Source of the DNA: a virus
Virus record (IMG/VR): IMGVR_UViG_3300030060_002906
Coordinates: 1 to 56,803 of that record
DNA length: 56,803 nucleotides
Reading direction: 5' to 3' (one strand)
The notes beneath the pieces are model-generated. The model was not told the origin of the DNA. It made no database searches and saw nothing but the letters and a program-made list of their open reading frames with translations. Made by a program: the position numbers and the translations under genes. Positions 46,949 to 54,845 of the stretch are shown one piece after another (within the stretch, counting starts at the first letter, position 1; every line of letters starts with the position of its first letter).

Positions 46949-47295
46949 CAATTAGGTACAAAAATCAAGGTTTTAAACAAACTGGCACAGGTAAAACTAC
47001 AGTATTTACATGTCCTAGCGATGCAACAGTTATTGTTAAAAGTATTTATTGTGCTAACAATGATGCTTCATCAGCTATTTTAGTTAATATGAATATGGTT
47101 GATTCGTCTGATTCAAGCACTGAATATGAATTTTTTAGGGATGATGTACCAGCTAAATCTCAGGTAAATGCTTCACCACAAGGTTTAAATTTAGAAGCAG
47201 GTGATGCTATTACTGTGCAGGCAGCCACAGGAAGTGGTAAGATACAAGGTCTGATAAGCTATGCTTTAATTGATCGATTCTTGCAAAACGGATAA
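46945..47295 (+). CDS. Small beta-rich virion-type protein
   Basis: 116 residues: TIRYKNQGFKQTGTGKTTVF, ATVIVKSIYCANNDASSAIL, GLNLEAGDAITVQAATGSGK. The GKT here is not a P-loop in context but part of a strand turn. It looks like small phage structural jelly-roll proteins and like the 33039 product. It couples to both neighbours (ATGA and TAATG). Confidence 0.64.
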   Translation: MTIRYKNQGFKQTGTGKTTVFTCPSDATVIVKSIYCANNDASSAILVNMNMVDSSDSSTEYEFFRDDVPAKSQVNASPQGLNLEAGDAITVQAATGSGKIQGLISYALIDRFLQNG

Positions 47296-47855
47296 TGCAA
47301 ATACACCACGCTATTTTTAAAATAGACAAAAGTTTACCTGCGCAATATTGTCAACAATTAATTAATTACATAGATAAAAAAGCTGTCACAAAAGCAGGCG
47401 TATTAATTGGTGGTAAAAATGTAGTAGATACTAAACAAAGAAATGTTTTTGACTATGGTTTAGATAAAGACAATCCAGAAGATGTTGTGCATAGTAAAAT
47501 TTTAATGCAGAAAATGAAAGAGGCTTTAGATAAATATGTGCAAACTTTTAATTACCTAAGAGAGGCTAGTCCACAAACAATAAATTTATTAAAGTATAAA
47601 AAAGGTAATTTTTACAGTCCGCATATTGACGCTTTTCATACTGTAAACAGACAACTATCTTTTATCTTTTGTTTAAATAATAATTATGATGGAGGTGAGT
47701 TATTTTTTTATCATCCTATTACAAAAAAACCTTATTCTCAAGCTCATTTAAATGAAGGAGATTTAATTATGTTTCCAAGTAATTTTTTATATCCTCATCA
47801 AGTTAGTCCTATAAAAAAAGGTACTAGATATAGTGTGGTTGCTTGGTATAGTTAA
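47295..47855 (+). CDS. 2OG-Fe(II) oxygenase (prolyl/lysyl hydroxylase-like)
   Basis: A 186-residue single-domain dioxygenase: YSPHIDAF gives His110 and Asp112, YPHQVSP gives His168, and GTRYSVVAWY gives Arg178 for 2-oxoglutarate. YDGGELFFYHP and NEGDLIMFPSNFLYPHQV are typical of the P4H-like family. All ligands are intact. It would hydroxylate protein side chains (or another substrate) using O2, Fe(II) and 2-oxoglutarate. It lies in the modification cassette with SET and two glycosyltransferases. Confidence 0.86.
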   Translation: MQIHHAIFKIDKSLPAQYCQQLINYIDKKAVTKAGVLIGGKNVVDTKQRNVFDYGLDKDNPEDVVHSKILMQKMKEALDKYVQTFNYLREASPQTINLLKYKKGNFYSPHIDAFHTVNRQLSFIFCLNNNYDGGELFFYHPITKKPYSQAHLNEGDLIMFPSNFLYPHQVSPIKKGTRYSVVAWYS

Positions 47856-47893
47856 TACTTGATTTATTCTAATATTTATAGGATATTATTTTA

Positions 47894-48094
47894 ATGAAGA
47901 AAATAAAATGTGAATCACAAGAAACATATAGAAACATTAAAACAAATTTTAAGTATGAGTCTAAAGAACATGCTGACAAAGATGTTGCAGATCCTACTAC
48001 TGATACAAAAAAAGAACACATAGCCGTTGATGTAAATATTATAGTACCAAAAGAAGTTTTTTCTTTAGTCAGTAAAACCAAAGATGAAAATTAA
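47894..48094 (+). CDS. Small charged protein, unknown
   Basis: 66 residues with CESQETYRNIKTNFKYESKE, DKDVADPTTDTKKEH and a C-terminal strand AVDVNIIVPKEVFSLVSK. It has no ribosome site of note. It overlaps the SET-domain gene by 11 bases, which suggests coupled synthesis. Confidence 0.5.
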   Translation: MKKIKCESQETYRNIKTNFKYESKEHADKDVADPTTDTKKEHIAVDVNIIVPKEVFSLVSKTKDEN

Positions 48095-48401
48095 ATACGA
48101 CAGGTTTTACTACAATCCTTTGCCAAAAGAGTTGATGATAGGAGTGAGTTCTACTCATGGACATGGTGTTTTTGCTGCACAAGACATTCCAAAAAAATAT
48201 GACTTAGGTATGAGTCACATTAAAATACCCATAATACATGGATACGTTAGAACACCTATGGGAGGTTTTTTAAATCATAGCGAGGAACCAAATTGTCGTT
48301 TGTTTATTGATTTAGATTGGGATGATTATTTGGTGTATAAAGTAATGACCATAAGCAGAATTAAAAAAGGTCAAGAGTTATTATTAGAGTATGGTGCATG
48401 A
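48084..48401 (+). CDS. SET-domain protein (probable protein lysine methyltransferase)
   Basis: A minimal 105-residue SET domain: GHGVFAAQDI (26-35, the GxG cofactor strand), GGFLNHSEEPNCRL (60-73, with the NHS...PNC pseudoknot motif) and GQELLLEYGA (96-105, with the catalytic-type Tyr103). This is about the smallest possible form, similar to viral SET proteins. Pre-SET and post-SET zinc sites are absent. Possible substrates are the many lysine-rich phage proteins of the late region; this is inference. It couples to the glycosyltransferase (ATGA). Confidence 0.82.
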   Translation: MKIKYDRFYYNPLPKELMIGVSSTHGHGVFAAQDIPKKYDLGMSHIKIPIIHGYVRTPMGGFLNHSEEPNCRLFIDLDWDDYLVYKVMTISRIKKGQELLLEYGA

Positions 48402-49327
48402 CTCCTTTAGGTGGCACAGAAATACAACACAGATTTTTATCTCATTATGTCGATGATCATTTATTGGATAACTTTCAAATATGCACATCAATACCTGGTA
48501 AAGTAGAATTAAGTAAAGATAAGATAAATATACTCTGGCAAAAAAATAGTCACGACCAACCTAATATATATCCCTGGTTTGAAGACAAAACAAATCATAA
48601 TAAATTTGATTGGTATATTTTTAACAGTCATTGGAATTATGAAAAATATAGATATAGATTTGATATACCAACACACAAATGTCATGTAATCAAAAATGGT
48701 GTAAATAATTTTCCTACGCTTTCACCTTTTAAAAAAGGGGATATGGTGCGTATGTTATTTCATGTAACACCATGGAGGGGTCTTAATGTTTTGTTAGGTG
48801 CTATGAGTTTATTGAAAGACTGTAACGTGCATGTAGATGTGTTTAGTAGTTGTAAAATTTATGGAGAAGAGTTTGAAAAAGAAAACAATGATAGGTATGA
48901 GCCGCTGTATGAACAAGCAAGAAAATTAGAAAACGTTACTTACATCGGATATAAAGAACATTCTTTTATACAAAAATATATTTATCGTTATCATATGTTT
49001 GCATATCCTAGTATTTGGGAGGAGACAAGTTGTAATGCAGCTCTTGAATCAATGGCTGCTGGTTTATTTTGTATTGTAACAAATTTTGGTGCATTGTATG
49101 AAACGTGTTCTGAGTTTCCTGTATATGTTACCTATGAGAAAGATACGAAAAGACTTGCTAGTAAATTTGCATCTGCGATACGACAAGCAGTAAACACGAT
49201 ACACGAGCCAGAGGTGTTTGAACATTTGCAAATGCAACAAAACTTTGTTAAAAAATTTTATAGTTGGGATAAGAAAAAAATAGAGTGGACTAATTTTTTA
49301 CAGGGTGCTCTGAATGCAAAACGTTAA
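48398..49327 (+). CDS. Glycosyltransferase, GT-B fold (GT4-like)
   Basis: 309 residues. Start GGTEIQHRFLSHYVDD (nucleotide-sugar glycosyltransferase N-lobe loop), KNGVNNFPTLSPF, LFHVTPWRGLNVLLGAMSLL, and the C-lobe donor-binding motif PSIWEETSCNAALESMAAG with the E-x7-E pattern. It transfers a sugar from a nucleotide donor. Shorter than bacterial GT4 (about 350-400), it lacks part of the N-lobe. It overlaps SET and the next glycosyltransferase gene; glycan modification of virion proteins is the likely use. Confidence 0.82.
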   Translation: MTPLGGTEIQHRFLSHYVDDHLLDNFQICTSIPGKVELSKDKINILWQKNSHDQPNIYPWFEDKTNHNKFDWYIFNSHWNYEKYRYRFDIPTHKCHVIKNGVNNFPTLSPFKKGDMVRMLFHVTPWRGLNVLLGAMSLLKDCNVHVDVFSSCKIYGEEFEKENNDRYEPLYEQARKLENVTYIGYKEHSFIQKYIYRYHMFAYPSIWEETSCNAALESMAAGLFCIVTNFGALYETCSEFPVYVTYEKDTKRLASKFASAIRQAVNTIHEPEVFEHLQMQQNFVKKFYSWDKKKIEWTNFLQGALNAKR

Positions 49328-50093
49328 ATTATTTGTAGCTACGCCTGTGCATAGTAATGTTTCTATACATTACTTGCAAACTGTAATTATGTTACAGAAA
49401 AAATGTTATGAAAAAAATATAGAGTTTACTTTACAAACTATGAAGTGTTCTCTTGTTACTAATGGTAGAAATATATGTGTATCTGATTTTATGAACTCTG
49501 ATTGCACTCATATGCTTTTCTTAGATAGTGATATACAAATAGAAGCAGAGTCTATTATAACTATGATAGAAAAAAATAAAGAACTGTTATGTATACCATA
49601 TCCTTTAAAAACTGTTAAATTTGATAAAATGTATGAAATACAAAAATTAAGACCAGATTTTAATTTAGAGCAAATGAGTATGGCTGGTAATGTGTATCCC
49701 GTAAGATTAGCCGATGATAAATCAATAACAGTTACTGATGGTATGTGTGAGTTAACACACTCTGCTACTGGTTGTTTATTAATACAAAAAAATGTATTTA
49801 ATAAAATGATAGCTAAATATCCAGATTTAAAAATTAATCAAGAAGTTACCATAGATAATGAAAAAGTTATGAAACCTAATTTATACAATTTTTTTGATAC
49901 GTATTTTGATAAAAAGAAAAATTTATATTATGGAGAAGACTTTGCTTTCTCCAGATTATGGCGTAAAATGGGCGGGAAGTGTTATGCGTTAATAACAGAA
50001 TACATAACACATGTGGGTGACTATTCTTATACAGGCAGACTGATTGACGAAATGTATGCTGTAGGTATTGATAGTAAGGGAAAAAACAAGTAA
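49314..50093 (+). CDS. Glycosyltransferase, GT-A-like
   Basis: 259 residues with LFVATPVHSNVSIHYLQTVI, SLVTNGRNICVSDFMNS, and the metal/sugar-nucleotide DxD: MLFLDSDIQI (Asp71, Asp73). ATGCLLIQKNVF and YYGEDFAFSRLWRKMGG fit the acceptor side, and ITHVGDYSYTG is the C-terminal His motif of such enzymes. It overlaps the preceding glycosyltransferase by 14 bases, so the pair is co-expressed and may build a short glycan in two steps. Confidence 0.8.
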   Translation: MQNVKLFVATPVHSNVSIHYLQTVIMLQKKCYEKNIEFTLQTMKCSLVTNGRNICVSDFMNSDCTHMLFLDSDIQIEAESIITMIEKNKELLCIPYPLKTVKFDKMYEIQKLRPDFNLEQMSMAGNVYPVRLADDKSITVTDGMCELTHSATGCLLIQKNVFNKMIAKYPDLKINQEVTIDNEKVMKPNLYNFFDTYFDKKKNLYYGEDFAFSRLWRKMGGKCYALITEYITHVGDYSYTGRLIDEMYAVGIDSKGKNK

Positions 50094-50123
50094 ACTATAC
50101 GTAGAAACACAAAAGGAGTTATT

Positions 50124-50954
50124 ATGGCATTTCCAGTTTTAGCGATGGCAATAGGAGCAGGAATAGGAGGCTTATACACAAAAGCATCAGGTGGCTCCAA
50201 CAGAGATATGATTAAGAATATGTTTTTAGGTGCAGCACTCGGAGCAGGTGCAGGCACAGCAATAGGTGGTTTAGGTGCTACTACCGGAGGATTAACAGCA
50301 GCACAAACAACAGCATTATCAGGAACTTTACCTTCATACAACGCAGCAGCAGCTGCTCAAGCTGGACAAGCAGGTTTAGCTTCTAAATTAGGTTTATCTG
50401 CAGGTCAAGCCAAACTTGCAGGAACAGCAGCCGTTGCAGCACCACTAATGATGGGTGGCGGACAGCAAGGTGGAGAGTTCAAACCACCATTTACTGATCA
50501 ACAATATGCTGATGCAAGAATGAGGGCAGATGAACAAGTAGCAGGATTAGGTCAAAGATTTAATTATGATGCAGAACCACAAGGTATGGTAGATAATCCA
50601 GCAATGTATGCTTTGTCTGAGGGAGGTATTGTAAATGCCTTACCAAGATTTAATAAAGGTGGTAATGTTCAATATTTACCTAGTAAATTAGATCACGATG
50701 AAAAAGATGTAAGTAATTATGTAAGAGCTCAAGGTTATATAGAAGATGCAACAGACATAGCTAATAAAGATGAGGACACTATGTTAGCACAATTAGCAGA
50801 TGGTGAGTTTGTAAGTAGAGCAGACGCAGTTTTAGGTGCTGGCATTATGAGTGGTGCTAACCCTAAAGACTTTAAGGAGATGAGAGAAAAAGGAGCAAAA
50901 TTTTTTTATAATCAACAAGATCAGTTGAAAAGGATCTACGACATAACTAGCTGA
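50124..50954 (+). CDS. Internal virion protein, Ala/Gly-rich start
   Basis: 276 residues. Residues 1-120 are Ala/Gly-rich and hydrophobic (AIGAGIGGLYTKASGGSNRD, LGAALGAGAGTAIGGLGATT). The C-terminal half is conserved in marine podoviruses: FNKGGNVQYLPSK, EDTMLAQLADGEFVSRADAV with LGAGIMSGANPKDF, and EKGAKFFYNQQDQLKRIYD. It opens the ejection-protein block. The Gly/Ala segment could insert in a membrane. Confidence 0.66.
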   Translation: MAFPVLAMAIGAGIGGLYTKASGGSNRDMIKNMFLGAALGAGAGTAIGGLGATTGGLTAAQTTALSGTLPSYNAAAAAQAGQAGLASKLGLSAGQAKLAGTAAVAAPLMMGGGQQGGEFKPPFTDQQYADARMRADEQVAGLGQRFNYDAEPQGMVDNPAMYALSEGGIVNALPRFNKGGNVQYLPSKLDHDEKDVSNYVRAQGYIEDATDIANKDEDTMLAQLADGEFVSRADAVLGAGIMSGANPKDFKEMREKGAKFFYNQQDQLKRIYDITS

Positions 50955-51292
50955 TGGTTTTGTCTGATGAAATATGGGCTGTTTTAAAGCCTGCTGCTGA
51001 GATAGGAGATTTTGCTACTAGAGAAGACATAGAAGATAGATTAGCAACTGGTGAGTTTAAATTGTGGACAAAAAATAAAAGTGCAGCTGTAACAAACAAA
51101 ATTAATAATACTTTACGTATTGGTTTAGCTGGTGGTGATTTAAAAGATTTGATTGAGATAGAAAAAGATATATATGCTTACGCAAAAAGTATGTGGTTTA
51201 GTCATGTAGATATTTTAGGAAGATGTGGTTGGGAAAAAGTTTTACCTAATTACGAAAAACAAGCAGTATTACTTAGAAGGAAAATAGTATGA
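50954..51292 (+). CDS. Small virion-region protein, GNAT-like look
   Basis: 112 residues: FKLWTKNKSAAVTNKINNTL, RIGLAGGDLKDLIEIEKDIY and GRCGWEKVLPNYEKQAVLLR. The pattern LW-x-x...AGG-x-L-x-x-L...GR-x-GW-x-x-x-L is that of small phage proteins beside internal virion genes with an acetyltransferase-like fold (compare T7 gp13). The acetyl-CoA loop is not evident. Coupled on both sides. Confidence 0.66.
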   Translation: MVLSDEIWAVLKPAAEIGDFATREDIEDRLATGEFKLWTKNKSAAVTNKINNTLRIGLAGGDLKDLIEIEKDIYAYAKSMWFSHVDILGRCGWEKVLPNYEKQAVLLRRKIV

Positions 51293-52188
51293 GTTTCATT
51301 TTTGGAGGCGGTGGCGGCGGCGGTGGCGGCGGTGGCGGCGCACAAACAGGCACACAAACAAATATTACAAGAGAAGCTCCAGAGATTGAAGGTAGAAAAC
51401 TAGCCTTATACGATGAGGCAATGAGATTAGCAAAGGAGCCTATAGAAGTTCCAGATTATCAAGTAGCAGGCCCATCTCCATTAGAAAAAGAAGCATTTAG
51501 GTTATCAGGAACAACAGGTACAGGACAACCTACTACTACAGCAGGTATAGCTTCTATATTAAGTGGTAACTTGATGGCTGCTCAACAACCAGATATAGAT
51601 GCTTTTATGAATCCATTTCAAAGATATGTAGTGGATGAAGTAAACAGACAATCAGCAATGAGAGAAAATCAGATAGCAGCACAAGCTGTACAAGCTGGTG
51701 CTTTTGGTGGGGGTAGAGAAGGTGTACAAAGAGCAGAAGAAGAGAAAAGAAGATTAAGCACTATCGGACAACTGTCTGCTGCAGGATTTGATAAAGCAGT
51801 TGGTGCTGCACAACAACAACAAAGATTTCAAACAGAAGCTGCTATGCAAACAGGACAAAGTTTATTGAGTGCTGGTAAACAACAACAATTAATGCAACAA
51901 GCAGACATAGCACAATTAGGTCAATCCGGTGCAATACAAAGACAAATAGCTGATAGGGCTCTAGCAGCAGAAAGACAAACACAAGTAGCAAGACAATATG
52001 AGCCTTTTCAAAGATTAGAGTTTGCTAAAGGTATTATGACCACCCTACCAACAGCTGCTTCTCAAATTACACAAACCACAGGCCCAGGAACTAATCCTTT
52101 CGCACAAGCCATAGGTGCAGGTGTTGGAGCTTACTCTGCATATAAAATGGTTGGTCCAGGTGGAGCTGCTGCTGGCGGAGGCGGTTAA
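51289..52188 (+). CDS. Internal virion protein with polyglycine start
   Basis: 299 residues. MSFIFGGGGG... carries 12 consecutive glycines, then RKLALYDEAMRLAKEPIEVP, PFQRYVVDEVNRQSAMREN, QAGAFGGGREGVQRAEEEKR and Gln/Ala-rich helices to the end (AAAGGGG). The QIAAQAVQAGAFGGGREGV segment is typical of ejected virion proteins in podoviruses. The stop overlaps the next start (TAATG). Confidence 0.68.
   Translation: MSFIFGGGGGGGGGGGGAQTGTQTNITREAPEIEGRKLALYDEAMRLAKEPIEVPDYQVAGPSPLEKEAFRLSGTTGTGQPTTTAGIASILSGNLMAAQQPDIDAFMNPFQRYVVDEVNRQSAMRENQIAAQAVQAGAFGGGREGVQRAEEEKRRLSTIGQLSAAGFDKAVGAAQQQQRFQTEAAMQTGQSLLSAGKQQQLMQQADIAQLGQSGAIQRQIADRALAAERQTQVARQYEPFQRLEFAKGIMTTLPTAASQITQTTGPGTNPFAQAIGAGVGAYSAYKMVGPGGAAAGGGG
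51307..51339 (+). repeat. GGC/GGT triplet run
   Basis: Eleven glycine codons, mostly GGC with some GGT, forming a G/C simple-sequence tract inside AT-rich DNA. Slippage could change the glycine number in frame. Confidence 0.8.
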
Positions 52189-54845
52189 TGTTAAATTTAC
52201 TATTTAGTTTAGGTAGAGCAGGATTAAAACGTGCGGCTCCTTTAGTTAAAAGAGGCATAGGTGCTTTAAGAAAAAAAGCTCCTGAAACTGTAAAAAAAAC
52301 TGAAGCTGGTTTTAAAAAAGTAAAAGCTAGAACAGCACCTAGAAGACAAGAATTTAAAAAAAGAACAGATGCAATCTTAGGTGCTAAATTAAAAAAAACA
52401 CCTACAGATGTACCAGTCCCAGGCACAGGAGCTTACTTAGGAGGTCGTGCTATGGATGTAGCTGGTTTAGGTGGATTAGGTTTTGGTGCTGTAGAGACTG
52501 CTAAATCTGTAACACCATTATTTACTGATGAAGAGTTTACTAAATCAGATGCTCTTATGTTAGCTTCTGGTATTGTAGCAGCAAATCCAGCTTTGAAATT
52601 TGGTAAAAGAGCTTTATCTAGACTAGCAGGATCAGGAACTTTTTATAAACCAAGAATGAAGTTAGATAAAAAAGGAAAATCAACTGGAGAAAAAGTTATT
52701 GATGAGGTAACTGGAAAACCAGTTAAAGATAGATTTGTAAGATTTGCATCACCTTTAGAGAGAAGAAGAGAATTATTAGGTTTTGGAGCTAGTGTGCCTT
52801 TGGCAGTTGGTGCTGGATTTTTAGAGCAACCTGGTGAAGTAGATAAATTACAACCTTTAGAAAGAGCAGATGAGCAGGATGAAATATTTAAAAATTTAGC
52901 TTTAGAGCCACAGATGGGTCCGAACATGAAGAAGGTAGCTGATAAAATAAAACAAAGACCTGGACAATATAGCGAAGAACAACAATTACAAATGTTAAAT
53001 GAGGCAAAACAATTAGATGAAGCACAAAAAAAAGAAGCTATACCACCAGAAAAAGAGTCAGCTGAGAACGTAGTAGAGCAAGTAGAAAAAGAAGAAGAGA
53101 AAATTGTAGATCCTCCTGTCAGTGTAGCACCAGATGAAATAGACATGGACAAAAATCCTGGACAAGCTGTAGATGATGCTGATACAGCAGCTAAAGATAA
53201 AATTTTAACAACTGAAAAAAATCCTGGTGGCAATCCTAATGTTCTTGATTTACCTGAAAACGTTTATGCAGACGGAGACTTACATTCGTTGATGGCAGGA
53301 GCTCAAAGTATTTCTAGAGATTACTCAGCAATGAACGAAGCTATGGATGAGTATAAGAGATTTATTGAAACAGAAGAAGGTAAAGTACAAAGCTACGATC
53401 AATATAGAAAAAGGTTTGCAGAAATTACTGGCGACAACAATGAAGAGTCTGCTAACTTAGCAATGTTTAAATGGGCTATGGCTATGATGACAGGTAGATC
53501 AAATGAAAAAGGGTTATCTGGATTTTTAGATATAGCAGGTCAAGCTGGTATGGTTTATGCTGACGACTTAGCCGCTATACATGCTCAAAATAGAGCAGAA
53601 GAAATGCAAATCGCTAATGCTTTTATGGCTTACGAACAAGATGCACAAAGATATTTATCTGGATTAGAGCAAGGCAGATTGTCACAAATCATACAAAATG
53701 AAAGACAAATTATGGATGATAAAGTGGCTGATGACCAGCAGTTATTTAATAATAGAGTAGCTCTGTATCAACTGTATTTAGAAAAAATGAAATATATGCA
53801 AGAGATAGAAGACGCTAAAAATGAAAGCTTAGCTGCACCTAGAAAAGATCAAGAATTTTTTGTTGTTGATGACGAAAACGCTTTGTTTAAAAGAAAAAAA
53901 ATTAGAATTGGTTTTACAGAAGAAGGCAAAAGAGTAAAGTTTGAATTTGATGAAAATAATAATGAAATTATAGTACCGATAGGTCCTGATGAAGCTCAAG
54001 GATTATCTTTAGGTAAAAAGTTAGATACAGCTCGACTTAATAAAGACTTAACAAGTCTTATTGCTATGAACCAAGGATTACGTTTTTCAAAAGCTGTTCT
54101 AGACATGGAAAAAGTAGCAAAAGGTTCTCCTGGTGCTGTGAGTCAATTATTGACTGATTTAGGAAGTTTATACAGAGATTGGAGTCCTACAGCCGGAGGT
54201 AATTTACCAAGATCAGCAGCAGACTTTGATACTGGTATACAAGATATGTTGTTTTCATCTACACAACTAGGAACTGGTGAAAGAACTAGAGCAGATAATA
54301 AAGCTTATAACAAGCTTATGAAGGAGTTCAATAAAGATAGAGAAGAAACAGAAATAGCAATAGCAGACATAAGAAAAAATAAAGAAAATAGTAAATATAT
54401 ATCTGGTGAAGCTAAAACATTAATTAAAAATGCTAAAACAGAAAAACAAAGACAAAAACTTATAGATGATTTAGCCCTATTAAGATTGATTGAAAACAGA
54501 ATGAAATATATTGTTGCGAACGCAAACAAAGGAGAAGATAGATTGACAGTTGCAGACGTTAATGATGCTGCACAAAATACTGCTATTATAAGATTTTTAA
54601 TGCCATCTGAAAAAGTAGATGCAAACTATAGAGCTATTCAAAAAGAATTAAACTTAAAATATAATGATTTAGCTGCTAAATATATTGAAAATGGTGGTAA
54701 TCAAAGACAACTTATGAAACACGACTATGCTACAATTATTGCTGAATATAAAGCTGGATTACAGGCAAAAGAAAAGCAAAAATTAGACTCTTCAAATCAA
54801 AATGAATCATTAAATAATTTAATTAATAAAGTATTAGGTCAATAA
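52188..54845 (+). CDS. Large internal virion / ejection protein
   Basis: 885 residues. A strongly basic start (RAGLKRAAPLVKRGIGALRK to about residue 70), a Gly-rich hydrophobic stretch (LGGRAMDVAGLGGLGFGAVE), an acidic Glu/Lys middle (EQVEKEEEKIVDPPVSVAPD) and a long helical region with ARNAMA-type conserved segment NLAMFKWAMAMMTGRSNEKG and LDIAGQAGMVYADDL. The size and order match podovirus internal core proteins. No lytic transglycosylase motif is visible. The stop overlaps the next start (TAATG). Confidence 0.7.
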   Translation: MLNLLFSLGRAGLKRAAPLVKRGIGALRKKAPETVKKTEAGFKKVKARTAPRRQEFKKRTDAILGAKLKKTPTDVPVPGTGAYLGGRAMDVAGLGGLGFGAVETAKSVTPLFTDEEFTKSDALMLASGIVAANPALKFGKRALSRLAGSGTFYKPRMKLDKKGKSTGEKVIDEVTGKPVKDRFVRFASPLERRRELLGFGASVPLAVGAGFLEQPGEVDKLQPLERADEQDEIFKNLALEPQMGPNMKKVADKIKQRPGQYSEEQQLQMLNEAKQLDEAQKKEAIPPEKESAENVVEQVEKEEEKIVDPPVSVAPDEIDMDKNPGQAVDDADTAAKDKILTTEKNPGGNPNVLDLPENVYADGDLHSLMAGAQSISRDYSAMNEAMDEYKRFIETEEGKVQSYDQYRKRFAEITGDNNEESANLAMFKWAMAMMTGRSNEKGLSGFLDIAGQAGMVYADDLAAIHAQNRAEEMQIANAFMAYEQDAQRYLSGLEQGRLSQIIQNERQIMDDKVADDQQLFNNRVALYQLYLEKMKYMQEIEDAKNESLAAPRKDQEFFVVDDENALFKRKKIRIGFTEEGKRVKFEFDENNNEIIVPIGPDEAQGLSLGKKLDTARLNKDLTSLIAMNQGLRFSKAVLDMEKVAKGSPGAVSQLLTDLGSLYRDWSPTAGGNLPRSAADFDTGIQDMLFSSTQLGTGERTRADNKAYNKLMKEFNKDREETEIAIADIRKNKENSKYISGEAKTLIKNAKTEKQRQKLIDDLALLRLIENRMKYIVANANKGEDRLTVADVNDAAQNTAIIRFLMPSEKVDANYRAIQKELNLKYNDLAAKYIENGGNQRQLMKHDYATIIAEYKAGLQAKEKQKLDSSNQNESLNNLINKVLGQ

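Noticed and set aside
46945-47295. P-loop (TGTGKTT) in the small beta-rich protein
   Set aside because: It stands between short strands in a 116-residue protein without Walker B or a nucleotide-binding fold.
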